From positions 7,651,501-7,715,500 of the forward strand of contig NZ_CP034235.1 in assembly GCF_009728935.1 (NCBI RefSeq): a DNA stretch of 64,000 nt. Reading direction: 5' to 3'. The DNA comes from Paenibacillus psychroresistens. Lineage in GTDB: Bacteria; Bacillota; Bacilli; Paenibacillales; NBRC-103111. Below, piece after piece: positions 1-8,774 of the stretch (its first letter is position 1; the number at the start of each line of letters is the position of its first letter). A program made the position numbers and the translations under genes. The notes below the pieces were generated by a model. The model was not told where the DNA came from. It saw nothing but the letters and a program-made list of their open reading frames with translations, and ran no database searches.

Positions 1-1271
1 CGATTTTCTATTAAGAAGTATTCGGCTGGATTGGATGTCGATACCCTATAAACATCTCCTGCGTTAGCATCTACTAGATTGCTAGTAGTCGCTTCAGGCG
101 CAGTTGTAAAGCCCAAAAACATTTTGGACCAGGCATCAAAATGAGAAGGGGAGCCGCCCACCTCAGTGCTTGATGTGTAACCCCAGCTTCCACTTGCCAT
201 TAAGCTATGAATCCCCAGACCGGATGAAGAACTGTCGGTATCATAAAGATCAGGCAGACCAAGATCATGCCCTAGCTCGTGGCACAAAATACCGATTGTT
301 GCCATATGAGTACCGTGCATTTCGCCAAATTGAACATAGCCGCCAGAATGATAGGGATCAACTAAGGTAACATTATCTAGTGTGGGTGGTACAATATAAT
401 AAAGAGAGGACTTATGCCCCCAAACAGTCGGTGCAGGATCATCATGTGAAGCTTCATTTCCTGCAATGATTGTCATAATATGTAGCTCGTCCATAGAGAC
501 ATAACCATCTAGATTTTTATCGAAGGACGCAAAATTGATCTTCGCATTTGCTGCGCTCAAAGCATCACTTACAATCTGTTCATTTCGAACATCTGTATCG
601 TTACTTGTATTCGGATGGGCTCGACTCAATGTAATCTTAATCACACCATCATCTGTAATACCTGAAGTTTCTTCTGCAGGTAAAAAGTAAAATTGATTAT
701 TAGAAACCTCTTTATAATAGCTGTTTACAGAATTAGTAGCACCAAAAATCTCATTGCTCCAAGCCGCTTCGCTATTTTGAATAATTTTATTGTTGAAGCT
801 TACAAGAATCACCAGTAACTTATGGGGCATAGTAAGGTTATGTGAGGTTAAAATGGGTGCAGCTGATTGACTTAACGAAAAGTCCGTGGTTGCACTTCTT
901 AAACTGACCTGCTTTGAAGGGGCATCCCCACTTACCTCATCAATAATCTCCTGAGAGGTTACTATTCGTGCTGGGGGCGGATCGATAGCATATTTAATAC
1001 TAGAAGCTATTACTTTATTATCTGAAATTTGTACATAGTACCAGAACTTATCCAAACCTTGTATAATTACTTCATTTTTAGCCGTAGCAATCCAATTTTT
1101 CCACTCATCACCCTTAATTGTTGCAGTGAAATGCTCCCCAGTTGGCTGTGTATAGTCTTGTAAAAGTACCAATGCTGGTCCTGCATGTGCTCTAGTACTA
1201 GCAAAAGTTAACGAACCTATCAATAAAAGTGAGAAGAGAGTTGCACGGATAAAAAAAGAAGTAGATTTCAT
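1..1271 (-). CDS. secreted M6 family (immune inhibitor A type) metalloprotease, C-terminus beyond the window
   Basis: This gene starts at 1271 and runs off the left edge, so only about 423 N-terminal residues are visible. The start follows a GGAGG ribosome site. A signal peptide ending near AHA (about residue 27) indicates export. The zinc site HELGHDLGLPDLYD begins at His331, which is the HExxHxxGxxD pattern of M6 peptidases, followed by a met-turn-like LMASGSWG. An EF-hand-like segment (DKNLDGYVSMDEL) just before it may bind calcium. The protein probably degrades extracellular proteins. It stands alone, and no activator or inhibitor gene is adjacent. Assignment to M6 is firm; the substrate and the C-terminal domains are unknown. 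Confidence 0.9.
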   Translation of the reverse strand, partial: MKSTSFFIRATLFSLLLIGSLTFASTRAHAGPALVLLQDYTQPTGEHFTATIKGDEWKNWIATAKNEVIIQGLDKFWYYVQISDNKVIASSIKYAIDPPPARIVTSQEIIDEVSGDAPSKQVSLRSATTDFSLSQSAAPILTSHNLTMPHKLLVILVSFNNKIIQNSEAAWSNEIFGATNSVNSYYKEVSNNQFYFLPAEETSGITDDGVIKITLSRAHPNTSNDTDVRNEQIVSDALSAANAKINFASFDKNLDGYVSMDELHIMTIIAGNEASHDDPAPTVWGHKSSLYYIVPPTLDNVTLVDPYHSGGYVQFGEMHGTHMATIGILCHELGHDLGLPDLYDTDSSSSGLGIHSLMASGSWGYTSSTEVGGSPSHFDAWSKMFLGFTTAPEATTSNLVDANAGDVYRVSTSNPAEYFLIEN

Positions 1272-1420
1272 AGACAGCCTCCATGCTGATGTATTGATTC
1301 CTACTCCATTTATCGACAATTTTTTGGGTTTATTTAGGTTTATTTTTACAACTCCAGTTTGTGGAAGGTTTGGAAGGCGGCTGTGTTAGGAGGTGCGCTT
1401 GTGTGGTTGTTGAACGCTCA

Positions 1421-1463
1421 CAAAAAGACAAGCCCTTATGACTTTAAAGTCTAATGGCTTGTC
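1421..1463 (-). terminator. rho-independent terminator of the LacI-type gene
   Basis: Read on the minus strand, ACAAGCC...GGCTTGT arms with an inner GACTTTAAAGTC palindrome are followed by TTTTTG. It lies directly after the stop of the regulator gene. Nothing else is seen between 1272 and 1420 beyond the protease upstream region. Confidence 0.8.
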
Positions 1464-1467
1464 CAAT

Positions 1468-2508
1468 TTATCGAGAAAACCGTTCAAATTCAAAAGCAGC
1501 TGTAGCGCTAAAATCAGTGGAATTGCGGATTTTTAGTGTAGTTGGAAAGAGTATGTTTATTGTTTCTTTATGGACTCCAAGGATGGCATCTTCAATGATT
1601 TGGACAGCCTTCGCCGTCATTTCGTAGACCGGAACGGAAACCGATGAAAGCTTAGGTGTAACCAAGGTAGATAAGGGTTCATCGTCATAGCCCATCACTG
1701 CAATGTCCTCGGGAATCTTAACATTCCGGCTCTCAAGGAATTTCAAAGCGCCTATAGCTACTGAATTATTAGCTCCTACGATCGCAGAAGGCAGTGGGAA
1801 TCTTTTTAAAAGCTGCTGAACTGCATTATAGCCATCCTCAATCTGAAAAGCCGCGCTTTCTACCACTAAATTATCCTCATAGGCAATTCCTGCTTGCTCT
1901 AAAGCTTGTTGATACCCTTTTAGGCGTTGCTGGCCTGTATCCAAATTCAGCCCTGATGCAATATAGCCGATTCTTCTATGTCCAATCGAGGTTAGATGCT
2001 CTACTGCTTTAAACATCCCACTGCAATCATCGACTCCAACCGAATGAATCGCGGTTCCTGGGAAGGATCTTTTATAGGAAACGACTGGGATTTTCTCGGC
2101 AATCAGATAAAGCTCCTCAAGCACAGAATCCTTCCAGCCATAGGTGGAAACGATCAATCCATCCACACCCCGCATGAAAATCTGTTGCATCTTTTGAGCG
2201 GAAAACTCATCGTGCGGCTCGGTCGAGAATAAGAAGGGTACTTTCCCCTTTTCACTTAATCCAATAGAAACTCCGCGGAAAAACTCCATAAAATACGGAT
2301 CATTCGTATACGGTACCATGACACCGATCGAGTTAGATGTCTTGGTTCGCAAGCTCCGCGCCACCATATTCGGCTTATAGTTTAATTCAGCTATAGCCAG
2401 CTCCACGCTCTTCTTCATCCTCGGTGAAACCGCATACCCATTCAATACCTTGGAAACGGACCCGGTCGAAACCCCTGCTAATTCTGCAACATCCTTAAGC
2501 TGTATCAT
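1468..2508 (-). CDS. LacI/GalR family transcriptional regulator
   Basis: A 346-residue protein of the usual length. Residues 1-55 form the LacI helix-turn-helix and hinge (IQLKDVAELAGVSTGSVSKV, then NYKPNMVARSLR), and about 60-335 form the sugar-binding (periplasmic-binding-protein-like) core beginning SIGVMVPYTNDPYF. It should repress or activate a carbohydrate gene set in response to a small sugar. No sugar genes adjoin it, so its targets are elsewhere or are distant genes in this window. It has its own promoter and terminator and is probably monocistronic. The ligand cannot be named from sequence. Confidence 0.92.
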   Translation of the reverse strand: MIQLKDVAELAGVSTGSVSKVLNGYAVSPRMKKSVELAIAELNYKPNMVARSLRTKTSNSIGVMVPYTNDPYFMEFFRGVSIGLSEKGKVPFLFSTEPHDEFSAQKMQQIFMRGVDGLIVSTYGWKDSVLEELYLIAEKIPVVSYKRSFPGTAIHSVGVDDCSGMFKAVEHLTSIGHRRIGYIASGLNLDTGQQRLKGYQQALEQAGIAYEDNLVVESAAFQIEDGYNAVQQLLKRFPLPSAIVGANNSVAIGALKFLESRNVKIPEDIAVMGYDDEPLSTLVTPKLSSVSVPVYEMTAKAVQIIEDAILGVHKETINILFPTTLKIRNSTDFSATAAFEFERFSR

Positions 2509-2566
2509 TAAGCTACCACCCTACATTTTCATCATTTTGGAAAACGATTCATTTCATTATAATCCT

Positions 2567-2595
2567 AGGATAGTGGTATATGATAAAGGTGTCAA
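2567..2595 (-). promoter_or_regulatory. probable sigma-A promoter of the LacI-type gene
   Basis: On the minus strand TTGACA (2595-2590), a 17-bp spacer and TATCCT (2572-2567). The -35 is perfect and the -10 matches 4 of 6. An off-centre AACG-containing stretch at 2537-2552 lies between it and the gene and could be an autoregulatory site, but its symmetry is poor. Confidence 0.5.
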
Positions 2596-2620
2596 TTCTT
2601 ATTACCCCCTAAACAGTAGA

Positions 2621-2650
2621 TTGAAAATTCAAAAAGTGGTTTAATATTAT
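2621..2650 (+). promoter_or_regulatory. possible promoter of the Gmad2 lipoprotein gene
   Basis: TTGAAA (2621-2626), an 18-bp spacer and TATTAT (2645-2650), about 54 bp before the coding start. Hexamers are near consensus but AT-rich background makes this tentative. Confidence 0.4.
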
Positions 2651-2703
2651 GATAATAACTTGAAATAATAACATACTATAGACTAAAAAGGCGGTGCATA
2701 CCT

Positions 2704-3243
2704 TTGCAAATCAAATCCCATAACTTTCTTAAAATAGCGTTCATAATTGTATGTTCGATTTCAATTACAGCATGTACTTCCGACGATTCCAAAAAACCTG
2801 AAGCTTCAGAGACTATGAATGTGCAGCAAACAGTTGTGCCAACGTTATTGCCATCCATTTCTCCTTCGCCAACTCTGACTCCTTCACCAGCTCCAGATAC
2901 TTCAAAAGTAGTGATGGAGAATGAAGCGTTTCGCATATTCGAGCCTGCACCTAATGCTGAAGTTGGAACCACCTTTACTGTCAAGGGGCAAGCGCGTGTT
3001 TTTGAAGCCGCATTTAGTTATTCTTTTGAAGATGGCCATAAGGTTTTGTCAGAGGGAAATGTGAAAGCAGCCGCAGGTGCACCGGAATGGGCTGATTTCG
3101 AGTATACGGTCACCTATGAAAAGCCAAGCAATCCAGTTGGAGCTTTAATTATTTTTGAGAAAAGCGCTAAGGATGGGGCTTCCACCAACCAGCTTATGAT
3201 TCCACTGAAGTTTAATCCAGATATTATCGAGCCTTTGCAATAA
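2704..3243 (+). CDS. lipoprotein with Gmad2 (immunoglobulin-like) domain
   Basis: A 179-residue protein starting at TTG 2704 after an AAGGCGGTG ribosome site. The N-terminal hydrophobic segment ends in a lipobox (SITAC, Cys at about residue 24), so it is a membrane-anchored exported lipoprotein. Residues 25-65 are a Ser/Thr/Pro-rich linker. Residues 75-179 match the Gmad2 domain pattern, including FEAAFSYSFEDG and IIFEKSAKDGAS, a fold found in spore germination-associated and other Bacillota surface proteins. The role is not established; involvement in germination or envelope maintenance is inference. It is transcribed alone, with the DUF697-like gene downstream on the same strand. Confidence 0.75.
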   Translation: MQIKSHNFLKIAFIIVCSISITACTSDDSKKPEASETMNVQQTVVPTLLPSISPSPTLTPSPAPDTSKVVMENEAFRIFEPAPNAEVGTTFTVKGQARVFEAAFSYSFEDGHKVLSEGNVKAAAGAPEWADFEYTVTYEKPSNPVGALIIFEKSAKDGASTNQLMIPLKFNPDIIEPLQ

Positions 3244-3354
3244 TTTTTTGATTGAAAAAAGTTAAAATAGGGTAAATAAAAGAAATGAAACATAATCTAT
3301 TCTCGAACGTTTTAATAAATAGCTACACAAAAGCTTGTGAAAGTGAGGTTACCT

Positions 3355-3903
3355 ATGGTCAACTACTCTTTAAACGATCTTGAGCGAATTAAAAAAGAAT
3401 GCAGACGCATGGTCATTCGGCGAGCAACAGCTTCTGGCGGCGCAGCAATAGTCCCTTTTCCAGGCACTGATTTTCTTGCTGATGTGTCGATGCTGATGCA
3501 GCTGCTTCCTGCAATTAACCAGAAGTTCGGCTTGTCCGAAGAGCAGCTTTCCGGTTTAGATAGTCGGACGAAGGCCTATATTTATGGCTACATTACAGCT
3601 ATTGGCAGTCGGACCATCGGCAAAATCATTTCAAGAGAAATTGTCCTGCAGCTGATGAAAAAAGTCGGGATCCGTGTTGCATCTAAGCAAGTGGTGAAAT
3701 ACGTTCCTTTAGTGGGACAAGGAATGGCTGCAGCGTTAAGCTTTAGCGCGATGCGACATGCTGGCAACAGCCATATCAATGATTGTTATGAGGTCGCCCG
3801 AAAAATTATTGAGCAGCAAAATGAAGCTTGGGCGCTAAATGGAGAGCCAGTTGTCATTCCACTTGAAGCTTCCCAAGAGCGACGTTTTGCCTGGAAAATA
3901 TAG
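3355..3903 (+). CDS. DUF697-like (EcsC/YcjF-type) membrane-associated protein
   Basis: 182 residues from ATG 3355, which has GAGGT at 3344-3348; an in-frame GTG at 3337 lacks a site. The body alternates hydrophobic helices with the motif AAIVPFPGTDFLADVSMLMQ and a later YVPLVGQGMAAALSFSAM, the paired PxPGxD / PLxGqGxA pattern of DUF697 proteins, which usually follow GTPase domains or stand alone. No GTPase is present here. The biochemical function is unknown; a membrane-associated helical protein is the safe statement. Confidence 0.55.
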   Translation: MVNYSLNDLERIKKECRRMVIRRATASGGAAIVPFPGTDFLADVSMLMQLLPAINQKFGLSEEQLSGLDSRTKAYIYGYITAIGSRTIGKIISREIVLQLMKKVGIRVASKQVVKYVPLVGQGMAAALSFSAMRHAGNSHINDCYEVARKIIEQQNEAWALNGEPVVIPLEASQERRFAWKI

Positions 3904-3918
3904 ATTGCGGTTGCTAAT

Positions 3919-3951
3919 AAAGCCCGGCTCATTTTATTGAGCTGGGCTTTA
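3919..3951. terminator. bidirectional terminator between converging genes
   Basis: AAAGCCCGGCTC, a short AT loop, then GAGCTGGGCTTT, with T-rich runs on both sides. It serves the DUF697-like gene (+) and the dehydrogenase gene (-). Confidence 0.85.
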
Positions 3952-3984
3952 TTATTGATTTAATTCACGTTTTTCTATGCTTAA

Positions 3985-4983
3985 TCAAATCGTGAACTTT
4001 ACACCAGTAAGCTTCTCACTCAAAAGCCAAAGCCGCTCTGCCAATTCATGGTCAATCGCCCACGGTCGAACGCCAGTACCCTTGAGGCTATCGGCAGGGA
4101 CAGCTTCTGAGATATCTACATCCTCGCAATAAACACCACCCTTATTATCTAGCTGATGGCTCGCAGCACACCAAACACTGGTCGCCGCACCTTGTTCTAT
4201 TGTCTTCATATGATCAGCTTTTTCATCAGCGACAGGTTTCCCATGCTCGTCTTTCACAAGCTTTGGCCCTCTCTCCTCATCCGTTAAATGACGACTCAGA
4301 TCCGTTAGGATAAGTCCGGGATGCACGGAAAACGCACGAATACCTTGCGACCGTCCGCGCTTATCAAGCTCAACTGCAAATAATGCGTTAGCCGATTTTG
4401 ATTGCCCGTAAGCCTTCCATTTGTCATATTCTCTATGTTCAAAGTTCGGATCTTCCAAATCAACGCCACTAAGTCGGTGTCCGCGCGAGGAAACGGAAAC
4501 GACTCGCGCACTCCCCGCTTGCAGCAAAGCTGGCAAAAGCTGCGCCACCAATTGGAAATGACCCAGATGATTCGTCGCAAATTGCGATTCATAACCTCGC
4601 GAGTCACGCAGTAGCGGTGATGCCATAATACCAGCACTATTAACTAGTATGTCTAATTGTCTTCCTGAAGCTAGAAATCGCTGCGCAAAGCTGGTGATTG
4701 AGGCTGGATCCATAAGATCCAGCGACTCCAATTCTAGTCGCGGAATACCTGCCACAGCAGCTTTCGCTTTCTCTGGTGTTCGTGCAGGCACGATTACCGT
4801 AGCCCCCGCTTCCGCCAGAACACGCGACGTCTCAAGACCAATCCCGGAATACCCTCCTGTGACAATGGCTACTTTTCCTGTCAGATCGCGGCCAGCTAAC
4901 GCTTCCGAAGCGGTTGTCTGTGGGCCGAACCCCGACGGTATTGCGGTTTGAACTGTATATGCTTGGTTAGAATGAGTTTGCAT
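3985..4983 (-). CDS. short-chain dehydrogenase/reductase (SDR)
   Basis: 332 residues from ATG 4983, chosen because GGAGG lies 9 bases upstream; longer starts have none. The Rossmann nucleotide motif TGGYSGIG is at residues 42-49, NSAG at 115-118, and the catalytic Tyr192-xxx-Lys196 lies in AYGQSKSAN with Ser in SVSSRGH just before. This is a classical NAD(P)H-dependent oxidoreductase of the subgroup resembling retinol dehydrogenase/WWOX proteins, commonly labelled only oxidoreductase in bacteria. The substrate is unknown. It is monocistronic, converging on the DUF697-like gene. Confidence 0.9.
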   Translation of the reverse strand: MQTHSNQAYTVQTAIPSGFGPQTTASEALAGRDLTGKVAIVTGGYSGIGLETSRVLAEAGATVIVPARTPEKAKAAVAGIPRLELESLDLMDPASITSFAQRFLASGRQLDILVNSAGIMASPLLRDSRGYESQFATNHLGHFQLVAQLLPALLQAGSARVVSVSSRGHRLSGVDLEDPNFEHREYDKWKAYGQSKSANALFAVELDKRGRSQGIRAFSVHPGLILTDLSRHLTDEERGPKLVKDEHGKPVADEKADHMKTIEQGAATSVWCAASHQLDNKGGVYCEDVDISEAVPADSLKGTGVRPWAIDHELAERLWLLSEKLTGVKFTI

Positions 4984-5169
4984 CTGTAGATTCCTCCATT
5001 TATTCATCTTGTGGATCAGGTTGTCCAGCATCACTCGGGGCTATTCACCATCTCATCCACTATAATTAGCATACACCTTAGAGTTAACTTTAAGGCAAGA
5101 GTTATTTTTAGGTTCGAGCCAGTTTCAGGCTATATATCTCAGTGTACGGATAGTTGGCTGGTTGGATGC

Positions 5170-5352
5170 TGTAGCGATAAGAAATATTGCTACAGCACTA
5201 AGTTTATTAGAGTAATCTGCTGTAGAGATATTTAATATCGTTAGGGTGGAAGTGAGTGTAAAAAGTTAGCTAGGTTCGGGCTTGTAGCGATAAGAAATAT
5301 TGCTACAGCACCCAGTTTGTTAGAGTAACCTGCTGTAGAGGTATTTAATATC
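5170..5352. repeat. pair of 70-bp direct repeats with internal hairpins
   Basis: Two copies, 5170-5239 and 5283-5352, agree at 65 of 70 positions (my alignment by eye) and are 113 bp apart. Each opens with a 25-nt hairpin, stem TGTAGCGATA / TATTGCTACA and loop AGAAA. Each later repeats GCTGTAG and ends in GATATTTAATATC, a perfect palindrome in copy 1 and one mismatch in copy 2. The rest of the 4984-5404 gap shows no credible gene. Confidence 0.85.
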
Positions 5353-5404
5353 TTTATGCCACTCCATCACCACACAAAACAAAAAAAGCCGTGAACTCAA
5401 GACT

Positions 5405-5728
5405 TTAGTCTCCACTCATCCTAATTAACAAACGATAATCCCCATTAATAAGAACGGCAATTACCACTGAGGGGTCCTTATCTTTAATCTCAAACAGCTT
5501 GCTTCCTTTTGGAAACTCATTGGATTGGAAATCCTTCGCTGGCATTGTACCCACGTGCTTTTTAACCGTACCAAGCTCTTTGTCGATATTAGCCAATGAT
5601 GTGTTTTCAATAGTCGTATGGTAGTTGTGGCCATTCAAGCGCGTAACAGGGGGATAATCGGTTTGAACAGTACTGGCGCACCCAACCAATACCATTACCA
5701 AACAAATTAGAAGAACGGAAGCCCTCAT
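5405..5728 (-). CDS. small lipoprotein of unknown function
   Basis: 107 residues with a signal sequence ending in lipobox LVGCA (Cys17), so a membrane-anchored lipoprotein. The ribosome site GGGAGG sits inside the end of the upstream gene, one base separates that stop from this start, and translation is probably coupled. The mature part contains VGTMPAKDFQSNEFPKGSKL, which I do not recognise as a catalytic motif. It probably works with the preceding propeller-like membrane protein at the cell surface; this is inference from the operon. Confidence 0.7.
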   Translation of the reverse strand: MRASVLLICLVMVLVGCASTVQTDYPPVTRLNGHNYHTTIENTSLANIDKELGTVKKHVGTMPAKDFQSNEFPKGSKLFEIKDKDPSVVIAVLINGDYRLLIRMSGD

Positions 5729-5729
5729 C

Positions 5730-7583
5730 TCAATTTCCTCCCAATGGGTCTGGATTTCGCAAATAAATGATTGTATTCGCTTGTGACCCTAAAATCTCTG
5801 CCTTCTCAGGCAATAATGGGGTGTTAGCAAACTTTAGCTTTTCTAGATTAAATTTATAGGTGCCTGTAAAATCATGAATCATATATTGCCCATTGCCTAT
5901 CCACCATGCAACGTCTATTCCATGCTCTGCAGTAAACAAACTTCGACTTTGCTCGCTCTCTAAATTGTAACGAAACCATTCGTAATAATTGTTATCCCCC
6001 GTTAGATATAGAGCCTCTCCACCTGCTAATAAAGTAAGATAACTAGTTGGCGCAATTCCTGTTATGTCCTTAATTTTCAAGCTCTTCCAATCCAGCCATT
6101 GCTGTTTAGATTCCCAGCGACTCTCGTCCCCTTCACCGGCAACATAATAGTTCGTATAAACGACATACTTCCCATCAAACTGAAAACCAAAGGAACTATT
6201 GCCTCGCTCTGAAATCTTCTTAACATGCCGCGGAGACGGATCATTTACATTATCAAATAAATACAACTCAACAACCCCCTTTTCCATCTCAAGCCCTGGA
6301 AGTCGATTAATACTCACGATCATCCTTCCTGTTTGAGGATCTACTTCTAGACCATCGAAGCTGGAGTAGAACGTCTTTATCCCTTTGTACGGTGATGTCC
6401 AGATGACCTTTGTTACATCCGTTTCAGGCGTATAGCTAAGAATAGAAGAATCAGACACATAGACAAAGGATCGACCATCTGGCAGCCAATGTGCAAAGTT
6501 TCCCATGTTAGCAAAACGCTTAATAACGTCCCCTTTTGAATCGAGTAAGGATACAGAAGCAACGGGATATTCCCCTTGAAAATCATCCAGCGGCTCCGTT
6601 GCTAAATAAAATTGCTTATTAGGCGATAAGTCGAGTTTCTGATACTGAGGCTGCTTGGTAAATAACGTACTGACCTTGCCTGTTGCTACATTAACTGCTT
6701 CATAAACTTTGGGTTCCCGGATTACCCCATGAAGAGCTTGCGAACTAGTAATCACATACCCCTCTGTACTTTTAACTCCATAGAAATGGATCAGAAACTG
6801 TTTAGCAATATCCTCAGGACGAGTTCGCAAAGTTATAATCAAATCACGGCTTCCCTTCCATTCAGAGGACCAATCGAGATCATTGAACTGCGCTTGCAGC
6901 AGCTTTAAAGCTTCGGTCTGATTCACATCCAGCGAAAAATGAACCTGATAGGTATACGTCTGGTCTGGCGGCATACGGAATAAAGTCCCCGATTGCTTCG
7001 CATAATATTCCGCATCTTTTTCCTCCGGGCTATGGATTTCATAAGTGAACAATGGCATATATTCAAATGTAAATTCTTTCAGCGCAGATCCATCCATAGC
7101 TCTAAATTGCACGACTAAATCAGCTTGAGGCACCTTATTTAAATGAATGGCAATCCCCTGACTATTCAGCTCATTAAAAGCAGTTACTGTGAATGGAATA
7201 GCCTGCTGATCTGTTTTTGCTGTAACGGTCACACCAGCTTTGATTTTTGCAATATCATTTAGTGTCAAGTTAGGGACATCCCGGTAATAAAAATCAATTG
7301 TGGCATCAGGGCTGTTGAAGAATAGCCGATCCACCGGCTCATACATTCTCTGCATTCCATCCTCCATTGTGCTGATATTCATTTGCTCTGGGTCGCTTAA
7401 TCCTGTGAACCAGATTTCTTTTAAAGTAGTCGGTGTGGTTGTAGGTGGCGGATTACTTATATAAATGGATGGCTCCGGTTGCATCGGTTCTGATGAAACA
7501 GCAGCTGGATCTGACTCTCGAACCTTAAAAACAACAACTAGAATAAGTAAACTAAGCAAGCCTACAAGCAACCACTTTTTCAT
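5730..7583 (-). CDS. membrane-anchored extracytoplasmic protein, TolB-like propeller in C-terminal half
   Basis: 617 residues. An N-terminal membrane helix (about residues 4-21) with no clear cleavage site is followed by a Pro/Thr-rich linker. Residues about 70-260 resemble an Ig-like/DUF4163-free exported region that I cannot assign. From about 290 onward there are repeated blade-like strands (LDLSPNKQFYLATEPL, WLPDGRSFVYVSDSS, FQFDGKYVVYTNYY) typical of six-bladed TolB/WD-like propellers. No enzymatic motif is visible. It is the first gene of a two-gene unit with the small lipoprotein. Confidence 0.6.
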   Translation of the reverse strand: MKKWLLVGLLSLLILVVVFKVRESDPAAVSSEPMQPEPSIYISNPPPTTTPTTLKEIWFTGLSDPEQMNISTMEDGMQRMYEPVDRLFFNSPDATIDFYYRDVPNLTLNDIAKIKAGVTVTAKTDQQAIPFTVTAFNELNSQGIAIHLNKVPQADLVVQFRAMDGSALKEFTFEYMPLFTYEIHSPEEKDAEYYAKQSGTLFRMPPDQTYTYQVHFSLDVNQTEALKLLQAQFNDLDWSSEWKGSRDLIITLRTRPEDIAKQFLIHFYGVKSTEGYVITSSQALHGVIREPKVYEAVNVATGKVSTLFTKQPQYQKLDLSPNKQFYLATEPLDDFQGEYPVASVSLLDSKGDVIKRFANMGNFAHWLPDGRSFVYVSDSSILSYTPETDVTKVIWTSPYKGIKTFYSSFDGLEVDPQTGRMIVSINRLPGLEMEKGVVELYLFDNVNDPSPRHVKKISERGNSSFGFQFDGKYVVYTNYYVAGEGDESRWESKQQWLDWKSLKIKDITGIAPTSYLTLLAGGEALYLTGDNNYYEWFRYNLESEQSRSLFTAEHGIDVAWWIGNGQYMIHDFTGTYKFNLEKLKFANTPLLPEKAEILGSQANTIIYLRNPDPLGGN

Positions 7584-7675
7584 TTATTTCAATCCTTTCC
7601 ATTATGTAACATATCTAATTAGACGTGGGGAATAAGGAATAGTTGCTTCCGCAAATTAAATAGCGCACTATTCAT

Positions 7676-7704
7676 TTGACAACTATTAAATAGTGTTATA
7701 TATT
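7676..7704 (+). promoter_or_regulatory. promoter with OhrR-type operator for the peroxidase-ohrR operon
   Basis: TTGACA (7676-7681), exactly 17 bp, TATATT (7699-7704). The spacer holds the palindrome ACTATT-A-AATAGT (7682-7694), and just upstream is a second weaker inverted pair AATAG/CTATT. An AT-rich palindrome between -35 and -10 is how OhrR/MarR repressors act, and such a regulator is the second gene of the operon. Confidence 0.75.
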
Positions 7705-7763
7705 AATAACAGATAAGCGATACATCAATAAATTTACTATAAAAAATGAAAAGGATGATCATA

Positions 7764-8246
7764 ATGTCAATTTATAATTTCAAAGTGAAAACGAGTAAAG
7801 GGGAGCTTAAATCCCTGGAGGATTACAAAGGTAAAGTCGTATTGATCGTCAATACAGCCAGCAAATGTATGTTTACTTCACAGTTCAAAGAGCTCCAAGA
7901 TCTCTACACGCAGCATAAAAATAGTGGCTTTGAAATTCTTGGATTCCCTAGCAATCAATTTGGGGGCGGCGAAAAAGGCAGCAATGAAGAAGCACAAAGC
8001 TTCTGTCAGATTAATTATGGAGTAACTTTCCCTCTATTCGAGAAAATTGAAGTTAATGGGGATAATGCAGCGCCACTTTATAAATATCTCAAAAAAGAAG
8101 CCTCTGGAGTGCTTGGCTCCCAATCGATTAAGTGGAATTTCACTAAATTTCTTGTTGATGAAAACGGCAAGGTTCTAAAAAGATACGGATCTACGGACAA
8201 GCCATCTGCTATTGAGAAGGATCTAAAAGGTTTATTGAAAAAATAA
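7764..8246 (+). CDS. thiol peroxidase of the glutathione peroxidase family (BsaA-like)
   Basis: 160 residues from ATG 7764 (AAAGGATG upstream; an earlier in-frame ATG has no site). The enzyme reduces hydrogen and organic peroxides in the cytoplasm. The tetrad is visible: peroxidatic Cys35 in TASKCMFTSQ, Gln65 in FPSNQFGG, and Trp124-Asn125 in IKWNFTKFL. Cys81 in FCQINYGVTFP is in the place of the resolving Cys, so thioredoxin rather than glutathione is the likely reductant, as in most Bacillota members. It is followed by an OhrR-type regulator and preceded by a strong promoter with a matching palindrome. Confidence 0.95.
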   Translation: MSIYNFKVKTSKGELKSLEDYKGKVVLIVNTASKCMFTSQFKELQDLYTQHKNSGFEILGFPSNQFGGGEKGSNEEAQSFCQINYGVTFPLFEKIEVNGDNAAPLYKYLKKEASGVLGSQSIKWNFTKFLVDENGKVLKRYGSTDKPSAIEKDLKGLLKK

Positions 8247-8306
8247 GCTTTACTTTCTCCAAAACGAAATCTATAGTTGTGATAATTGCAAAAAGGAGTG
8301 ATTATC

Positions 8307-8765
8307 ATGTCTGCAACCGATGAAACCATTAAGCTGGATACTATGCTTTGCTTCTCCATCTATGCCTGTTCTCGTGAATTAACACGATTGTATAGACCTA
8401 TCCTCAGTAAATTCAAGCTTACTTATCCGCAGTTTTTGGTCATGGTCGTGCTATGGGAAAACGGCAGCTGTATTGTATCGGATCTTGGCGAGAAGCTGCT
8501 GTTAGATTCTGCCACATTAACCCCTTTGCTAAAAAGATTGGAAGAGGCTAATTTGGTTCACCGTAAACGCTCATCTGTAGATGAACGGAAAGTCGAGATC
8601 AGCTTAACGGAGAAAGGCGAGTCGTTGAAGTCGAAGCTAAGCGATCTGCCTATAACCATTTTTACAGACATATGCAAAACCGAGGAAAATTATATTCACC
8701 TACTGAGCCAGTCCAAGCAGCTGTTGAGTGATATTCATGAAATTGCCCGCCGCGAGCCGATTTAA
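8307..8765 (+). CDS. ohrR: OhrR-type MarR family peroxide-sensing repressor
   Basis: 152 residues from ATG 8307 (AAAGGAGTG upstream). It is a winged-helix MarR protein with DNA-binding region SDLGEKLLLDSATLTPLLKR and wing KRSSVDERKVEISLT. The N-terminus LDTMLCFSIYACSRELTRLYRP places a Cys exactly at residue 15, the peroxide-sensing cysteine of OhrR; Tyr19 and Tyr29 neighbours are also in place. Oxidation of Cys15 should release DNA. Being 60 bp downstream of the peroxidase gene, it probably represses that operon through the palindrome at 7682-7694. The partner is a GPx-type gene rather than the usual ohr. Confidence 0.88.
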   Translation: MSATDETIKLDTMLCFSIYACSRELTRLYRPILSKFKLTYPQFLVMVVLWENGSCIVSDLGEKLLLDSATLTPLLKRLEEANLVHRKRSSVDERKVEISLTEKGESLKSKLSDLPITIFTDICKTEENYIHLLSQSKQLLSDIHEIARREPI

Positions 8766-8774
8766 CCCTAATTC

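Noticed and set aside
2537..2552. catabolite-response (cre) or LacI operator upstream of the LacI-type gene
   Set aside because: The half-sites around CG are displaced by one base and symmetry is poor; left only as a remark.
2676..2984. 102-residue minus-strand frame
   Set aside because: Antisense to the Gmad2 lipoprotein gene, which has a signal peptide, lipobox and domain match.
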